Shown here piece after piece: positions 52,230-60,338 of a DNA stretch of 64,000 nucleotides (positions within the stretch are counted from its first letter, which is position 1; every line of letters begins with the position of its first letter). The translations under genes were made by a program, and so were the position numbers. Location: positions 310,001-374,000 of the forward strand of contig NZ_JBAWSY010000001.1 in NCBI RefSeq assembly GCF_037104765.1, in the 5' to 3' direction. The notes under the pieces were generated by a model. The model was not told where the DNA came from. It made no database searches and saw only the letters and a program-made list of their open reading frames with translations. The stretch is from Psychrobacillus mangrovi (GTDB lineage: Bacteria; Bacillota; Bacilli; Bacillales_A; Planococcaceae).

Positions 52230-53318
52230 TTAAATCTCCTCCTTTATCCATTTTCGTAATTGATCATCACATTTTTTAACTTCATCCATGGAAACAACTT
52301 GGATAAAAGGGTCCCCAATATGTTTGAGTAAAGCAAAATGGAGTTCACCATTCGTAGTTTTCTTATCTTTCAACATGAAAGTAGCTAATTGCTCAAAAGT
52401 GCAGTTCAGTACATGTTGCAAATTATATTCAAGCTTATTAGCAAGTTGAAATATATCATGAGCATAGCCTGATTTAACTTCCCCGTGTATTTCACTTAGC
52501 ATAAGTGCAGGAATCATACCTATCATAACTGCTTCGCCATGAGTAATTTTTCCATAACCAATTGAAGCTTCAATTGCATGTCCATATGTATGACCAAAGT
52601 TTAAATATTTCCGATAAGATTTCTCTTTTTCGTCTAGTTCTACTATATTTGCTTTGACTCGTATTCCTTTTTCTAGCCAAATAAGGAGCTCTTCTTTTTG
52701 TATTGCGTCTATACTTTCTAATTGTAAAAATTCATTTGACCATTTCACATCACTAATTAAAGCATGTTTAATCACTTCTGCTAACCCTGAACGAACTTCG
52801 GATTTCGGCAAAGTTTGTAAAAAATGAAAATCATATAAAACTTCTTTCGGTTGATAAAAAGCACCGATCATATTCTTTCCATTAGGATGGTTGATAGCAG
52901 TTTTTCCACCAACAGCGCTGTCATGTGCAAGTATGGTAGTTGGGATTTGAATAAAAGGAATTCCACGCATAAAAGTAGATGCAACAAAACCAGTTAAATC
53001 TCCAACAGCTCCTCCACCAAGAGCTAACAAGATACTATTTCTAGAACAGTTTTCTTGTAGAAGGAATGTTTGTACATCGAAATACGAGTCAAACGTTTTA
53101 CAAGATTCTCCGTTTGGTACAAGATGAATTTTATAGTCAAATGCAAAGTTTTTGTCAAAGTAATGTTGATGTAATCCCCAAACATTTTCATCGGTAATCA
53201 CAACTATTTGATCCGCTTTGTCAAATTCCTCTGTATTTCTTTCACAGAACGATTGTAATATGTTTTCTCCAAGATGAACTTCATAAGTAGAATCTTTTGT
53301 TCTTACCGGGATAATCAT
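52230..53318 (-). CDS. aroB: 3-dehydroquinate synthase
   Basis: This 362-residue NAD- and zinc-dependent enzyme cyclises DAHP to 3-dehydroquinate. It shows the NAD-binding GGGAVGDLTGFVASTFMRG, PTTILAHDSAVGGKTAIN and the metal-binding NFGHTYGHAIE with GEAVMIGM. ATG 53318 has AAAGGGG about nine bases upstream, inside the short gap after aroC. Its 3' end contains the aroH ribosome site. Confidence 0.96.
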   Translation of the reverse strand: MIIPVRTKDSTYEVHLGENILQSFCERNTEEFDKADQIVVITDENVWGLHQHYFDKNFAFDYKIHLVPNGESCKTFDSYFDVQTFLLQENCSRNSILLALGGGAVGDLTGFVASTFMRGIPFIQIPTTILAHDSAVGGKTAINHPNGKNMIGAFYQPKEVLYDFHFLQTLPKSEVRSGLAEVIKHALISDVKWSNEFLQLESIDAIQKEELLIWLEKGIRVKANIVELDEKEKSYRKYLNFGHTYGHAIEASIGYGKITHGEAVMIGMIPALMLSEIHGEVKSGYAHDIFQLANKLEYNLQHVLNCTFEQLATFMLKDKKTTNGELHFALLKHIGDPFIQVVSMDEVKKCDDQLRKWIKEEI

Positions 53319-53321
53319 GCT

Positions 53322-54503
53322 TTAAAACCCCTTTGTATATGCACGGTGGCTTTCAATATCGGCTTTCAATATGTCGATTTGATCACTATGAAAAGTTTCT
53401 AAAACAGCTGTTGCTATTTCCCACGCAATTACTGCTTCTGCTACGACTGATGCTGCTGGCACTGCACAACTATCTGATCGTTCAATGCTCGCTTTAAACG
53501 GCTCTTTTGTATCAATATCCACACTTTGAAGTGGTTTATATAGGGTAGGAATTGGTTTCATTACCCCTCTAACAACGATTGGCATACCTGTTGACATTCC
53601 ACCTTCTAATCCACCAAGACGATTAGTATCACGAGTATAACCATCTTCCTTACTCCAAGAAATTTGATCATGTACTTGGCTACCAAATAGATTTGCCATT
53701 TCAAAACCAAGTCCTACTTCTACACCTTTAAATGCATTAATACTCATCATGGCCATTGCTAGTTTTCCATCTAGTTTTCGATCATAGTGCACATAACTAC
53801 CAACTCCAGCTGGCATACCATCCACGATCACTTCTACTATACCACCAATAGTATCTCCGGCTTTTTTAGCTTGATCAATTGCTTCCACCATTTTTGCCGA
53901 AGCTACTGGATCAAGACAATATACTGGGTCTGATTCCACAACTTCACGAATCTCCTCAATTGATTTTCCGGTAGCTAAAGTTAGATCTGCTTCAATTCCA
54001 CCGATTTTCGTTACATGAGCAACGATTGAAATCCCCAGTTCTTTGAGCAATTGCTTTGCAACTGCCCCTACTGCAACACGAACTGTAGTTTCTCGAGCAG
54101 AAGATCTTTCTAATACATTTCGTAAATCTCGATGACCATATTTCATGCCTCCAACTAAATCTGCATGTCCTGGACGTGGTCTAGTAATTTGTCTTTTAAT
54201 ATCTTCTGGATCAACTTCTTCGCCTAGTGGTTCGATGCCCATAATATTCGTCCAATGCTTCCAGTCATCATTGTTAACAACTAGACAGACCGGAGAACCT
54301 AATGATTTACCATGACGTACACCAGCAGTAATCGCTACTGTATCTTTTTCGATTTGCATTCTTCTTCCACGTCCATGACCACCTTGACGTCTCTTTAGTT
54401 CCTTATTAATGTGTTCGCTTGTAATTTCTAATTGGGCTGGTAACCCTTCAATGATTGCTGTTAGTTGTGGTCCATGTGACTCACCTGCTGTTAAATAACG
54501 CAC
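53322..54503 (-). CDS. aroC: Chorismate synthase
   Basis: This 393-residue FMN-dependent enzyme (aroF in B. subtilis naming) converts EPSP to chorismate. The family signatures RYLTAGESHGPQLTAIIEG, GHGRGRRMQIE and RSSARETTVRVAVGAVAK are clear. GTG 54503 is chosen because AAGGGGG lies eight bases upstream; an earlier TTG would place that site inside the coding region. It is the first gene of the aro operon aroC-aroB-aroH-hisC-tyrA-aroA. Confidence 0.96.
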   Translation of the reverse strand: MRYLTAGESHGPQLTAIIEGLPAQLEITSEHINKELKRRQGGHGRGRRMQIEKDTVAITAGVRHGKSLGSPVCLVVNNDDWKHWTNIMGIEPLGEEVDPEDIKRQITRPRPGHADLVGGMKYGHRDLRNVLERSSARETTVRVAVGAVAKQLLKELGISIVAHVTKIGGIEADLTLATGKSIEEIREVVESDPVYCLDPVASAKMVEAIDQAKKAGDTIGGIVEVIVDGMPAGVGSYVHYDRKLDGKLAMAMMSINAFKGVEVGLGFEMANLFGSQVHDQISWSKEDGYTRDTNRLGGLEGGMSTGMPIVVRGVMKPIPTLYKPLQSVDIDTKEPFKASIERSDSCAVPAASVVAEAVIAWEIATAVLETFHSDQIDILKADIESHRAYTKGF

Positions 54504-54575
54504 AACACTTTCCCCCTTCAACTCGCTAAAGTATTTGTTTTTAACTATAACAAATTATAGTTTCAAAGTATAGAA

Positions 54576-54614
54576 GAAAACTGTCCGGTTTGTTATTTTC
54601 TTCGGACAGTTTTC
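54576..54614 (-). terminator. Rho-independent terminator of cheR
   Basis: A perfect 12-bp stem (54576-54587 with 54603-54614) ends in TTCT T-rich sequence four bases after the cheR stop, isolating cheR from the aro operon. Confidence 0.85.
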
Positions 54615-54617
54615 TAT

Positions 54618-55388
54618 TTATATTTTGCGATAAAAAAATGTGTCTTCTATTTCAAAACCATATTTACCTGGATTGAAAATTTGTTCTGTACTACCGACAA
54701 AGAGTATACCCCCTGATCGAAGTGAGTTACTAAAGTTTTTATAGATTTGGTCTTTTGCTTCTTCTGTAAAATAAATCATGACATTTCGACAAATTATTAA
54801 GTCGAAATTTTTATCGTATGTATCTTTCAATAAGTTGTGCTTTTTAAAAGTGACCGTTTTTTTTATTGAATCTTCCACTTTATAAAACTGTCCTTGCTTT
54901 TCAAAATATTTCATTTTCATTTCATTTGGAACTTCATCAATTGATCGTTCTGGATATATACCAACTTTTGCACGTTGTATTGCATTTTCATCTAAATCCG
55001 TAGCTTGAATTGAAATCTGAGATAATGATAAATAATTTGATAATACCATGGCTGTTGTATAAGGTTCTTCACCTGTTGAACATGCAGCACTCCAGATTTT
55101 CAATCGATTATTATCTGCTAATAGTTTTGGAAATATTTTATTTTGCAAAACTTCCCAACGTTTCCCATTACGGTAAAACTCAGATACATTAATCGTCATT
55201 CTATCTAAAAACTCATTCATTAAATCTCTGTCTTTATCTAGAGCATTATAAAATTCGACGAAATTTATATATCCTTTTTTTTCATATAACGAAGTAAGTC
55301 GTCGCTTCATCTGCGCTTCTTTGTAGGCGGCAAGATCGATTCCTGTTTTTCGTTTTATAGAATCCACAAATTTAACGTAGTCTGGCAA
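54618..55388 (-). CDS. cheR: Chemotaxis receptor methyltransferase CheR
   Basis: This 256-residue enzyme methylates glutamates of chemoreceptors using SAM. It has an N-terminal helical domain (about 1-75, KFVDSIKRKTGIDL, NEFLDRMTINVSEFYRN) and a Rossmann domain with WSAACSTGEEPYT and FDLIICRNVMIYF. The start is TTG 55388, with AAAGGA nine bases upstream. As in B. subtilis it sits alone between ndk and the aro genes, remote from the fla/che operon; it is flanked by terminators on both sides. Confidence 0.95.
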   Translation of the reverse strand: MPDYVKFVDSIKRKTGIDLAAYKEAQMKRRLTSLYEKKGYINFVEFYNALDKDRDLMNEFLDRMTINVSEFYRNGKRWEVLQNKIFPKLLADNNRLKIWSAACSTGEEPYTTAMVLSNYLSLSQISIQATDLDENAIQRAKVGIYPERSIDEVPNEMKMKYFEKQGQFYKVEDSIKKTVTFKKHNLLKDTYDKNFDLIICRNVMIYFTEEAKDQIYKNFSNSLRSGGILFVGSTEQIFNPGKYGFEIEDTFFYRKI

Positions 55389-55454
55389 ATCACATCGTTC
55401 CTTTCAAAAGACCTATATCTAGTATATCGTATTCTGAAGATTAAGGACATAAGA

Positions 55455-55492
55455 AAAGACAGTCAAATGATAGTTAATTTGACTGTCTTTCA
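55455..55492 (-). terminator. Rho-independent terminator between ndk and cheR
   Basis: A 13-bp perfect stem (55455-55467 with 55478-55490) is followed on the minus strand by TTCTTATG. The region 55493-55627 holds nothing else recognised. Confidence 0.75.
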
Positions 55493-55627
55493 GGTTTTTC
55501 TATTCGATTACTTTCGATTCTGCGCTAGTCCTTCGAGTTAAATGTTGATGTTCTTCGTTCAACTAGTAAACTTACGATTTCTAGCTATATACAGAATTCG
55601 CGATTTAACATATTATTGTCCAGCTAC

Positions 55628-55657
55628 ATCGCCCTGCCCCTCGAGGGGCAGGGCGAT
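55628..55657. repeat. 30-bp perfect GC-rich palindrome after ndk
   Basis: ATCGCCCTGCCCCTC pairs perfectly with GAGGGGCAGGGCGAT with no unpaired loop. It starts 13 bases after the ndk stop codon. No T run follows on either strand, so it is not an ordinary terminator, though it may protect the ndk mRNA 3' end. Confidence 0.7.
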
Positions 55658-55670
55658 TTCAGATTTCATA

Positions 55671-56117
55671 TTAGTTAATCCAGTTGTTAGCGTCTTTTGC
55701 GTATGCCACTAATTCTTCTTGTTTGAAGAATAATCCGATTTCACGCTCAGCGCTTTCAGGTGAGTCAGAACCATGAATAATGTTTTTCCCAACAGTTACT
55801 GCAAAGTCACCACGAATTGTTCCTGGAGCTGATTCTTTTGGATTAGTTGCACCCATCATAAGACGAGCTGTTGAAATAACGTTTTCACCTTCCCAAACCA
55901 TTGCAAAAACTGGTCCAGAAGTGATGAATTCTACTAATTCGCCAAAGAATGGGCGTTCTTTATGCTCACCGTAATGTTGTTCTGCTAATTCAGTTGGAAT
56001 TTGCATTAATTTTGCTCCAACTAATTGATATCCTTTTTTCTCAAAACGACTTACGATTTCACCGATTAAGTTACGTTGTACGCCATCAGGTTTTACCATT
56101 AAAAATGTTTTTTCCAT
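55671..56117 (-). CDS. ndk: Nucleoside diphosphate kinase
   Basis: This 148-residue enzyme transfers the terminal phosphate between nucleoside triphosphates and diphosphates. The phosphorylated His is in NIIHGSDS, and MVKPDGVQRNLIG with the RPFFGEL segment is typical. ATG 56117 is preferred because AAGGAGTGTTAAAC precedes it and the length fits; the longer frame has no family likeness. It is 119 bases downstream of hepT with its own likely promoter. Confidence 0.96.
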   Translation of the reverse strand: MEKTFLMVKPDGVQRNLIGEIVSRFEKKGYQLVGAKLMQIPTELAEQHYGEHKERPFFGELVEFITSGPVFAMVWEGENVISTARLMMGATNPKESAPGTIRGDFAVTVGKNIIHGSDSPESAEREIGLFFKQEELVAYAKDANNWIN

Positions 56118-56236
56118 GTTTAACACTCCTTCATATATGAAATGGGATATTATCTCCACCGTTACAAATAATATCATTATGAAGCATTATTTTCAAATTA
56201 ATTTCGACATCGAACATTTAAGATAGCTAAATTAGA

Positions 56237-57211
56237 TCAAAACTTTCTTTTGCTCATAAACAATGCAATGTTCTGTAAGGATTTTTTTGCCGAGGAGGGG
56301 GGTAATTGTTTTACTTCGTTTAAAGCTTTTTGCAAGTACATATTACTTATTTGCTTAGCTTTATTTATAGCATCAGAGTTTCTTACTTCCCTTAATAGTT
56401 TATGTTTATTTTCTTCTGAAATAGTTCCATCTAATGATTCTTTTAATAAAGGAGCTATTACAGGATCATTTTTAGCATAGAGTATCGGTAAAGTAATATT
56501 CCCCTGTAACAAATCACTTCCTGCAGGTTTTCCTAGTTGTTCATCTGTTGAAGTGAGGTCTAAAATATCGTCAATAATTTGAAACGACATTCCGACATAA
56601 TAACCAAACTGTTTAAGATTTCTTATTGTTTTACTATCTGCACCAGAAGCAATAGCCCCTAATTCACAACTCGCAGAGATTAAGATTGCCGTTTTCCGCT
56701 TTATTCTTCTTAGATAATCTCGAACTGTTTGATCTAAAAAATGCTTATCCTCAATTTGAATAATTTCTCCGATACATAGCTCTACCATTGTATGAGATAA
56801 CACTTCATGTGCATATGTATTTTCTATTACTGTTATGTATTCAATTGCTCTTGCGAAGAGAAAATCACCTGTATACATGGCTACTCGATTATTCCACTGA
56901 GCTTTTACCGTTTCTCTTCCTCTACGTGTTTCAGCATCGTCTATTACATCATCATGAACAAGTGAAGCCATATGGATTAACTCAATTGAAACAGCAACAT
57001 TTTTTATCGTGTCAATTGAATAATTTCCAAACTTAGCTGAAAGTAAAGCAAAAACTGGTCGTATTCGTTTGCCTCCAGCAAGTAGTAAATGAAGAGAAGC
57101 TTCATTCAATAAGTGAGATGAAGAATTCACCGCTGTTGCTAGTTCTTTTTCGATGACATCTAAATCCGATTTTAAATCGGAATAAAGTAATTTCAACTTC
57201 ATCTTATCCAC
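56237..57211 (-). CDS. hepT: Heptaprenyl diphosphate synthase component II
   Basis: This 324-residue trans-prenyltransferase is the catalytic subunit that makes the C35 side chain of menaquinone-7. The two aspartate-rich motifs are HDDVIDDAETRRG and QIIDDILDL; GGKRIRPVF binds the substrate. It needs the small subunit HepS, encoded two genes upstream. The start is GTG 57211, with GAGAAGG nine bases upstream. It is 20 bases from menG. Confidence 0.95.
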   Translation of the reverse strand: MDKMKLKLLYSDLKSDLDVIEKELATAVNSSSHLLNEASLHLLLAGGKRIRPVFALLSAKFGNYSIDTIKNVAVSIELIHMASLVHDDVIDDAETRRGRETVKAQWNNRVAMYTGDFLFARAIEYITVIENTYAHEVLSHTMVELCIGEIIQIEDKHFLDQTVRDYLRRIKRKTAILISASCELGAIASGADSKTIRNLKQFGYYVGMSFQIIDDILDLTSTDEQLGKPAGSDLLQGNITLPILYAKNDPVIAPLLKESLDGTISEENKHKLLREVRNSDAINKAKQISNMYLQKALNEVKQLPPSSAKKSLQNIALFMSKRKF

Positions 57212-57231
57212 AAATAAAAACCTTCTCCCAC

Positions 57232-57936
57232 TTAAATATCTTTTTTGTATCCAATATGTCTTGCTGCAGCCCCACCACTATAAGGCTTACTAGTAACATT
57301 CTTCATACCAACTTCTTCAAATAATTTAGTTAAAGCTGCTCGATTCGGAAAGTCTTTTGCAGATTCTTGAAGCCAAGAATATTCTTTGTAGCTTTTTGCA
57401 AACAGTTTACCGAACAATGGCATAACATATCGGAAATAAAATCTAAAACCTGTGTTAAATAACTTAGAATCTGGTTGTGAAGTTTCTAAACAAACGATCA
57501 TTCCACCGGGCTTTGCCACACGATTCATTTCCTTTAGTACTTGCTTATAGTCTGGAACATTTCTTAGTCCAAAACCAATCGTTACAAAATCAAATGAATT
57601 ATCCTCAAACGGTAATTCCATTGCATTTCCTTGTACTAACTTTATTTGAGAAATATTCTTCACTTTCTCTTTCCCTACATTTAGCATGTTTTGACTAAAG
57701 TCTAATCCGACCACTTCTCCAGTAGGGCCGATTGCATCAGCTAAAGCAATAGTCCAATCTGCTGTACCACAGCAAACGTCTAGTGCTTTGCTTCCTTTTT
57801 TGACTTGCATCTCTTTCATAGTATCGGCACGCCATTTTGTATGTTGTTTAAAACTAATTACTGAATTCATAGAGTCATAATTATCGGATATTTTTTCAAA
57901 TACCTCATGTACATATTGTTCTTTTGATTTTCCCAT
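57232..57936 (-). CDS. menG: Demethylmenaquinone methyltransferase MenG/UbiE
   Basis: This 234-residue SAM-dependent enzyme makes the last step of menaquinone. It has the motifs ALDVCCGTADWTIAL, VGLDFSQNML, and GFGLRNVPDYKQVL with LETSQPDS. The start ATG 57936 has GAGAGAAGG upstream, three bases after the hepS stop. Gene order hepS-menG-hepT is as in B. subtilis and joins side-chain and head-group synthesis in one operon. Confidence 0.95.
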   Translation of the reverse strand: MGKSKEQYVHEVFEKISDNYDSMNSVISFKQHTKWRADTMKEMQVKKGSKALDVCCGTADWTIALADAIGPTGEVVGLDFSQNMLNVGKEKVKNISQIKLVQGNAMELPFEDNSFDFVTIGFGLRNVPDYKQVLKEMNRVAKPGGMIVCLETSQPDSKLFNTGFRFYFRYVMPLFGKLFAKSYKEYSWLQESAKDFPNRAALTKLFEEVGMKNVTSKPYSGGAAARHIGYKKDI

Positions 57937-57939
57937 TCT

Positions 57940-58701
57940 TTAACCTTCTCTCAACTGCTGTTCAAGCGAATGCTCACACACCCGCTCTAAAATCGCACGT
58001 TTTAAGGATTCGTTTAATAATTCAGAGGAACGGACGTCCATTACAAGTGCATGCTCTATTTTATCTATTTCTTGACGTAAAACGTCCATATTTTTTTGAA
58101 ATATTTTCGATTTGCTAATATAAAAAGTTTTTTCACCTTTTTCGTAAGCAACTACCTCTTTTTTTAACGCAGCTAGCAATAAAGCTTCTTTCATGATAAA
58201 CACATATTCGTGATAAGAATGATATTCTAAAAATTGCTCGATCGGTTTGCTTTCTATAAGTTGAATGGATTGGACCAATGCTTCGAATGAGTAATCCTCT
58301 AAATCATAAAATCTAGTTTTATGCTCAGTTATCTTAGATACACCATTAGATAATTGTTGGATTAAATCAATCATATTCTCATTTGCTAATAACTGATAAT
58401 ATCGGCCACTATAATAATCTCCAGCAAGCACTTGTAGTTGTTGAGACTTAGCGGTAGCATTATCCTCTTTTACTAAATCATGTGCAGCAAGTGCAGCAAA
58501 TATAAGAGAAACAGAAATAGCAGATACCTTTACTGTTTGATCCCAGTTTTCTCCATTAAGTAGTGGTAAAAGTGTAAAAAATAAACGTTTATCATCTACA
58601 TCAGGTTTACCTGTGTATTTTTGCAAAGTGTTTTGTTGAATTTGCATGTGAATATTCTTTTTATAAGTTTCGACATATTGTGTCATCAATGCCTCGTTCA
58701 T
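57940..58701 (-). CDS. hepS: Heptaprenyl diphosphate synthase component I
   Basis: This 253-residue helical regulatory subunit of the heterodimeric prenyl synthase has no catalytic DDxxD and is recognised by position and by segments such as YVETYKKNIHMQIQQ, KRLFFTLLPLL and LVKEDNATAKSQQLQVLAGD. The last, with its Asp-Tyr-Tyr-Ser-Gly-Arg-Tyr following, is characteristic of HepS. ATG 58701 has TGGAG seven bases upstream, so an earlier ATG is not used. It lies 45 bases after mtrB. Confidence 0.88.
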   Translation of the reverse strand: MNEALMTQYVETYKKNIHMQIQQNTLQKYTGKPDVDDKRLFFTLLPLLNGENWDQTVKVSAISVSLIFAALAAHDLVKEDNATAKSQQLQVLAGDYYSGRYYQLLANENMIDLIQQLSNGVSKITEHKTRFYDLEDYSFEALVQSIQLIESKPIEQFLEYHSYHEYVFIMKEALLLAALKKEVVAYEKGEKTFYISKSKIFQKNMDVLRQEIDKIEHALVMDVRSSELLNESLKRAILERVCEHSLEQQLREG

Positions 58702-58746
58702 ACACTTTACTCCATTTCTCAACCACAGTTGATCTTTTAAAGTTTC

Positions 58747-58971
58747 TTACATTTTTTTAGTATCACTTTGAACAATACCATTCGATGTGTGAATAGATGC
58801 TTTACCTCGTATTTTCATAGCGGATGTGTGTTCAGTAAATTGAGCAATCATTACTTCCCCATGATCAAGTTTTTCAGAATGATGGAATTTCGTATCGGTT
58901 CCTCTAGTCAAACCAATTACATGAACGCCATCTTCTTCAGCTTTTATAACAATAAAATCCGAACTAGACAT
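58747..58971 (-). CDS. mtrB: Trp RNA-binding attenuation protein TRAP
   Basis: This 74-residue protein forms an 11-subunit ring that, with bound tryptophan, wraps (G/U)AG repeats in trp leader RNA. The sequence is close to B. subtilis TRAP: VIGLTRGTDTKFHHSEKLD and FTEHTSAMKIRG. The RNA-contacting lysines and arginine (in SEKLD and MKIRG) are conserved. ATG 58971 has AAAGGAG eight bases upstream. Its target trp operon is not in the usual place within this window. Confidence 0.96.
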   Translation of the reverse strand: MSSSDFIVIKAEEDGVHVIGLTRGTDTKFHHSEKLDHGEVMIAQFTEHTSAMKIRGKASIHTSNGIVQSDTKKM

Positions 58972-59038
58972 TTTAAAGTCTCCTTTGTTCACAGTCTTTT
59001 TCCATCATACCATATTCTCATCCATTCATCCAAAACTG

Positions 59039-59608
59039 TTACTTCATCTGTATAAAAGATAAGATTTCAGATCTTTTCACTTCATCCTTCTCTAAAATTC
59101 CTTTTGCAACAGCAGTAATTGTTTTTGCACCAGGCTTTTTTATCCCGCGCATCGTCATACACATATGCTCTGCTTCGATTACAACATAAACACCGTGGGG
59201 ATTAAGCATATCCATTATGCTTTCCGCTATAGTGGATGTAATCCTTTCTTGAAGCTGCGGGCGTCTTGCAGTAGTTTCGACCGCCCTTGCTAATTTACTT
59301 AGTCCAGTTACCACTCCATCTCGAGGAATATAAGCAACATGTGCTTTTCCATAAAAAGGAACTAGATGATGTTCACACATTGAATAGAATGGTATGTCTT
59401 TAACTAATACAAGTTCTTCATGGTCTTCGTTAAAAACAGTTTTAAAATATTCTTTTGGATCTTGATGTAATCCTTCAAACATTTCTGCATACATTTTTGA
59501 AACTCTTTTTGGTGTGTCTAATAACCCTTCTCTCGAAGGATCCTCCCCAACAGCTTCTAAAATCATTGTAACTGCTTCTTCTATTTTTTTCAGATCGACA
59601 TTTGTCAT
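59039..59608 (-). CDS. folE: GTP cyclohydrolase I
   Basis: This 189-residue enzyme (mtrA) converts GTP to dihydroneopterin triphosphate, the first step of folate. The zinc ligands are C78 and H81 in MCEHHLVPF and the Cys of EHMCMTMRG. Typical GVTGLSKLAR and RPQLQERIT segments follow. ATG 59608 is preferred since GGGGG lies seven bases upstream. It is 67 bases before mtrB, preserving the mtrAB order. The upstream 285 bases to hup hold its leader and promoter (possible extended -10 TGGTATAT) and the hup terminator; no riboswitch was recognised. Confidence 0.95.
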   Translation of the reverse strand: MTNVDLKKIEEAVTMILEAVGEDPSREGLLDTPKRVSKMYAEMFEGLHQDPKEYFKTVFNEDHEELVLVKDIPFYSMCEHHLVPFYGKAHVAYIPRDGVVTGLSKLARAVETTARRPQLQERITSTIAESIMDMLNPHGVYVVIEAEHMCMTMRGIKKPGAKTITAVAKGILEKDEVKRSEILSFIQMK

Positions 59609-59835
59609 CTGGTAACCCCCTAAAAACAATTATGCAAAGAAAAGTGTAAGCGCCTATGTCTCCCCCAACTTGCATATGAGCTAGGTGTGTAGAAAAGTTT
59701 TGCATACTCATCTGTCACTAAACATGGCAACTCTTTGATATATACCATTAGCATCTTAGCATACGAATCAAATATAATAAATAACTTTTACCTATGTATA
59801 AACATGTTTTCTTTTCATACGTTTTATTAAAGAAA

Positions 59836-59876
59836 AGAACGGCTACCCAGAAGCTAGCTTCAAGGCAACCGTTCTA
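59836..59876 (-). terminator. Rho-independent terminator of hup
   Basis: AGAACGG pairs with CCGTTCT (59836-59842 with 59869-59875) around an inner GAAGC/GCTTC hairpin, with TTTTCTTTAAT following on the minus strand, 18 bases past the hup stop. Confidence 0.75.
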
Positions 59877-59893
59877 TGTACTACAAGCGTCGA

Positions 59894-60166
59894 TTATTTT
59901 ACTGCATCTTTAAGCGCTTTACCTGGTTTGAAAGCAGGCACCTTGCTTGCAGCGATGTCGATTTCTTTACCTGTTTGTGGGTTACGTCCTTTACGTGCAG
60001 CACGTTCACGAACTTCAAAGTTACCAAAACCGATTAATTGAACTTTTTCACCACTTGCAAGTGCAGTTTGAATTGATTCAAATACAGCTTCAACAGCTTT
60101 AGATGCGTCTTTTTTAGAAAGATCAGCAGCTTCAGCAACAGAGTTAACTAATTCTGTTTTATTCAT
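59894..60166 (-). CDS. hup: DNA-binding protein HU
   Basis: This 90-residue histone-like protein (hbs) compacts and bends DNA as a dimer. It has MNKTELVNSVAEAADLSKKD, the GFGNFEVRERAARKGRNPQTG arm with its proline, and ends AFKPGKALKDAVK. ATG 60166 is chosen behind GAGGAGGTGAATGGT; a GTG nine bases upstream falls within that site. It is monocistronic, with a promoter at about 60211-60239 and a terminator. Confidence 0.97.
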   Translation of the reverse strand: MNKTELVNSVAEAADLSKKDASKAVEAVFESIQTALASGEKVQLIGFGNFEVRERAARKGRNPQTGKEIDIAASKVPAFKPGKALKDAVK

Positions 60167-60210
60167 ACCATTCACCTCCTCTCAAAGGAAGATAGCTTCA
60201 ACCTGTAAAA

Positions 60211-60239
60211 AGAGTATCACAACCAAAAAGGCTTAGCAA
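60211..60239 (-). promoter_or_regulatory. Sigma-A promoter of hup
   Basis: On the minus strand -35 TTGCTA (60239-60234) and -10 TACTCT (60216-60211) are 17 bases apart, about 45 bases before the start codon. Confidence 0.5.
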
Positions 60240-60292
60240 CACTATTTGCACGACTTTTGGGAACTTTAAGCAAAAATAATGATTTTTAATGA

Positions 60293-60334
60293 AATAACGG
60301 GACTTTTCGCATAGTCGCGAAAAGCCCCGTTATT
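60293..60334 (-). terminator. Rho-independent terminator of spoIVA
   Basis: AATAACGGG and CCCGTTATT (60293-60301 with 60326-60334) enclose a second perfect CTTTTCGC/GCGAAAAG helix. The hairpin is long, and the T stretch after it on the minus strand is modest. Confidence 0.75.
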
Positions 60335-60338
60335 AATT

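Noticed and set aside
59475..59711. 78-codon minus-strand ORF upstream of folE that could be a leader peptide
   Set aside because: It runs far into folE in another frame instead of ending in the leader, and has no fitting ribosome site or attenuator hairpin.
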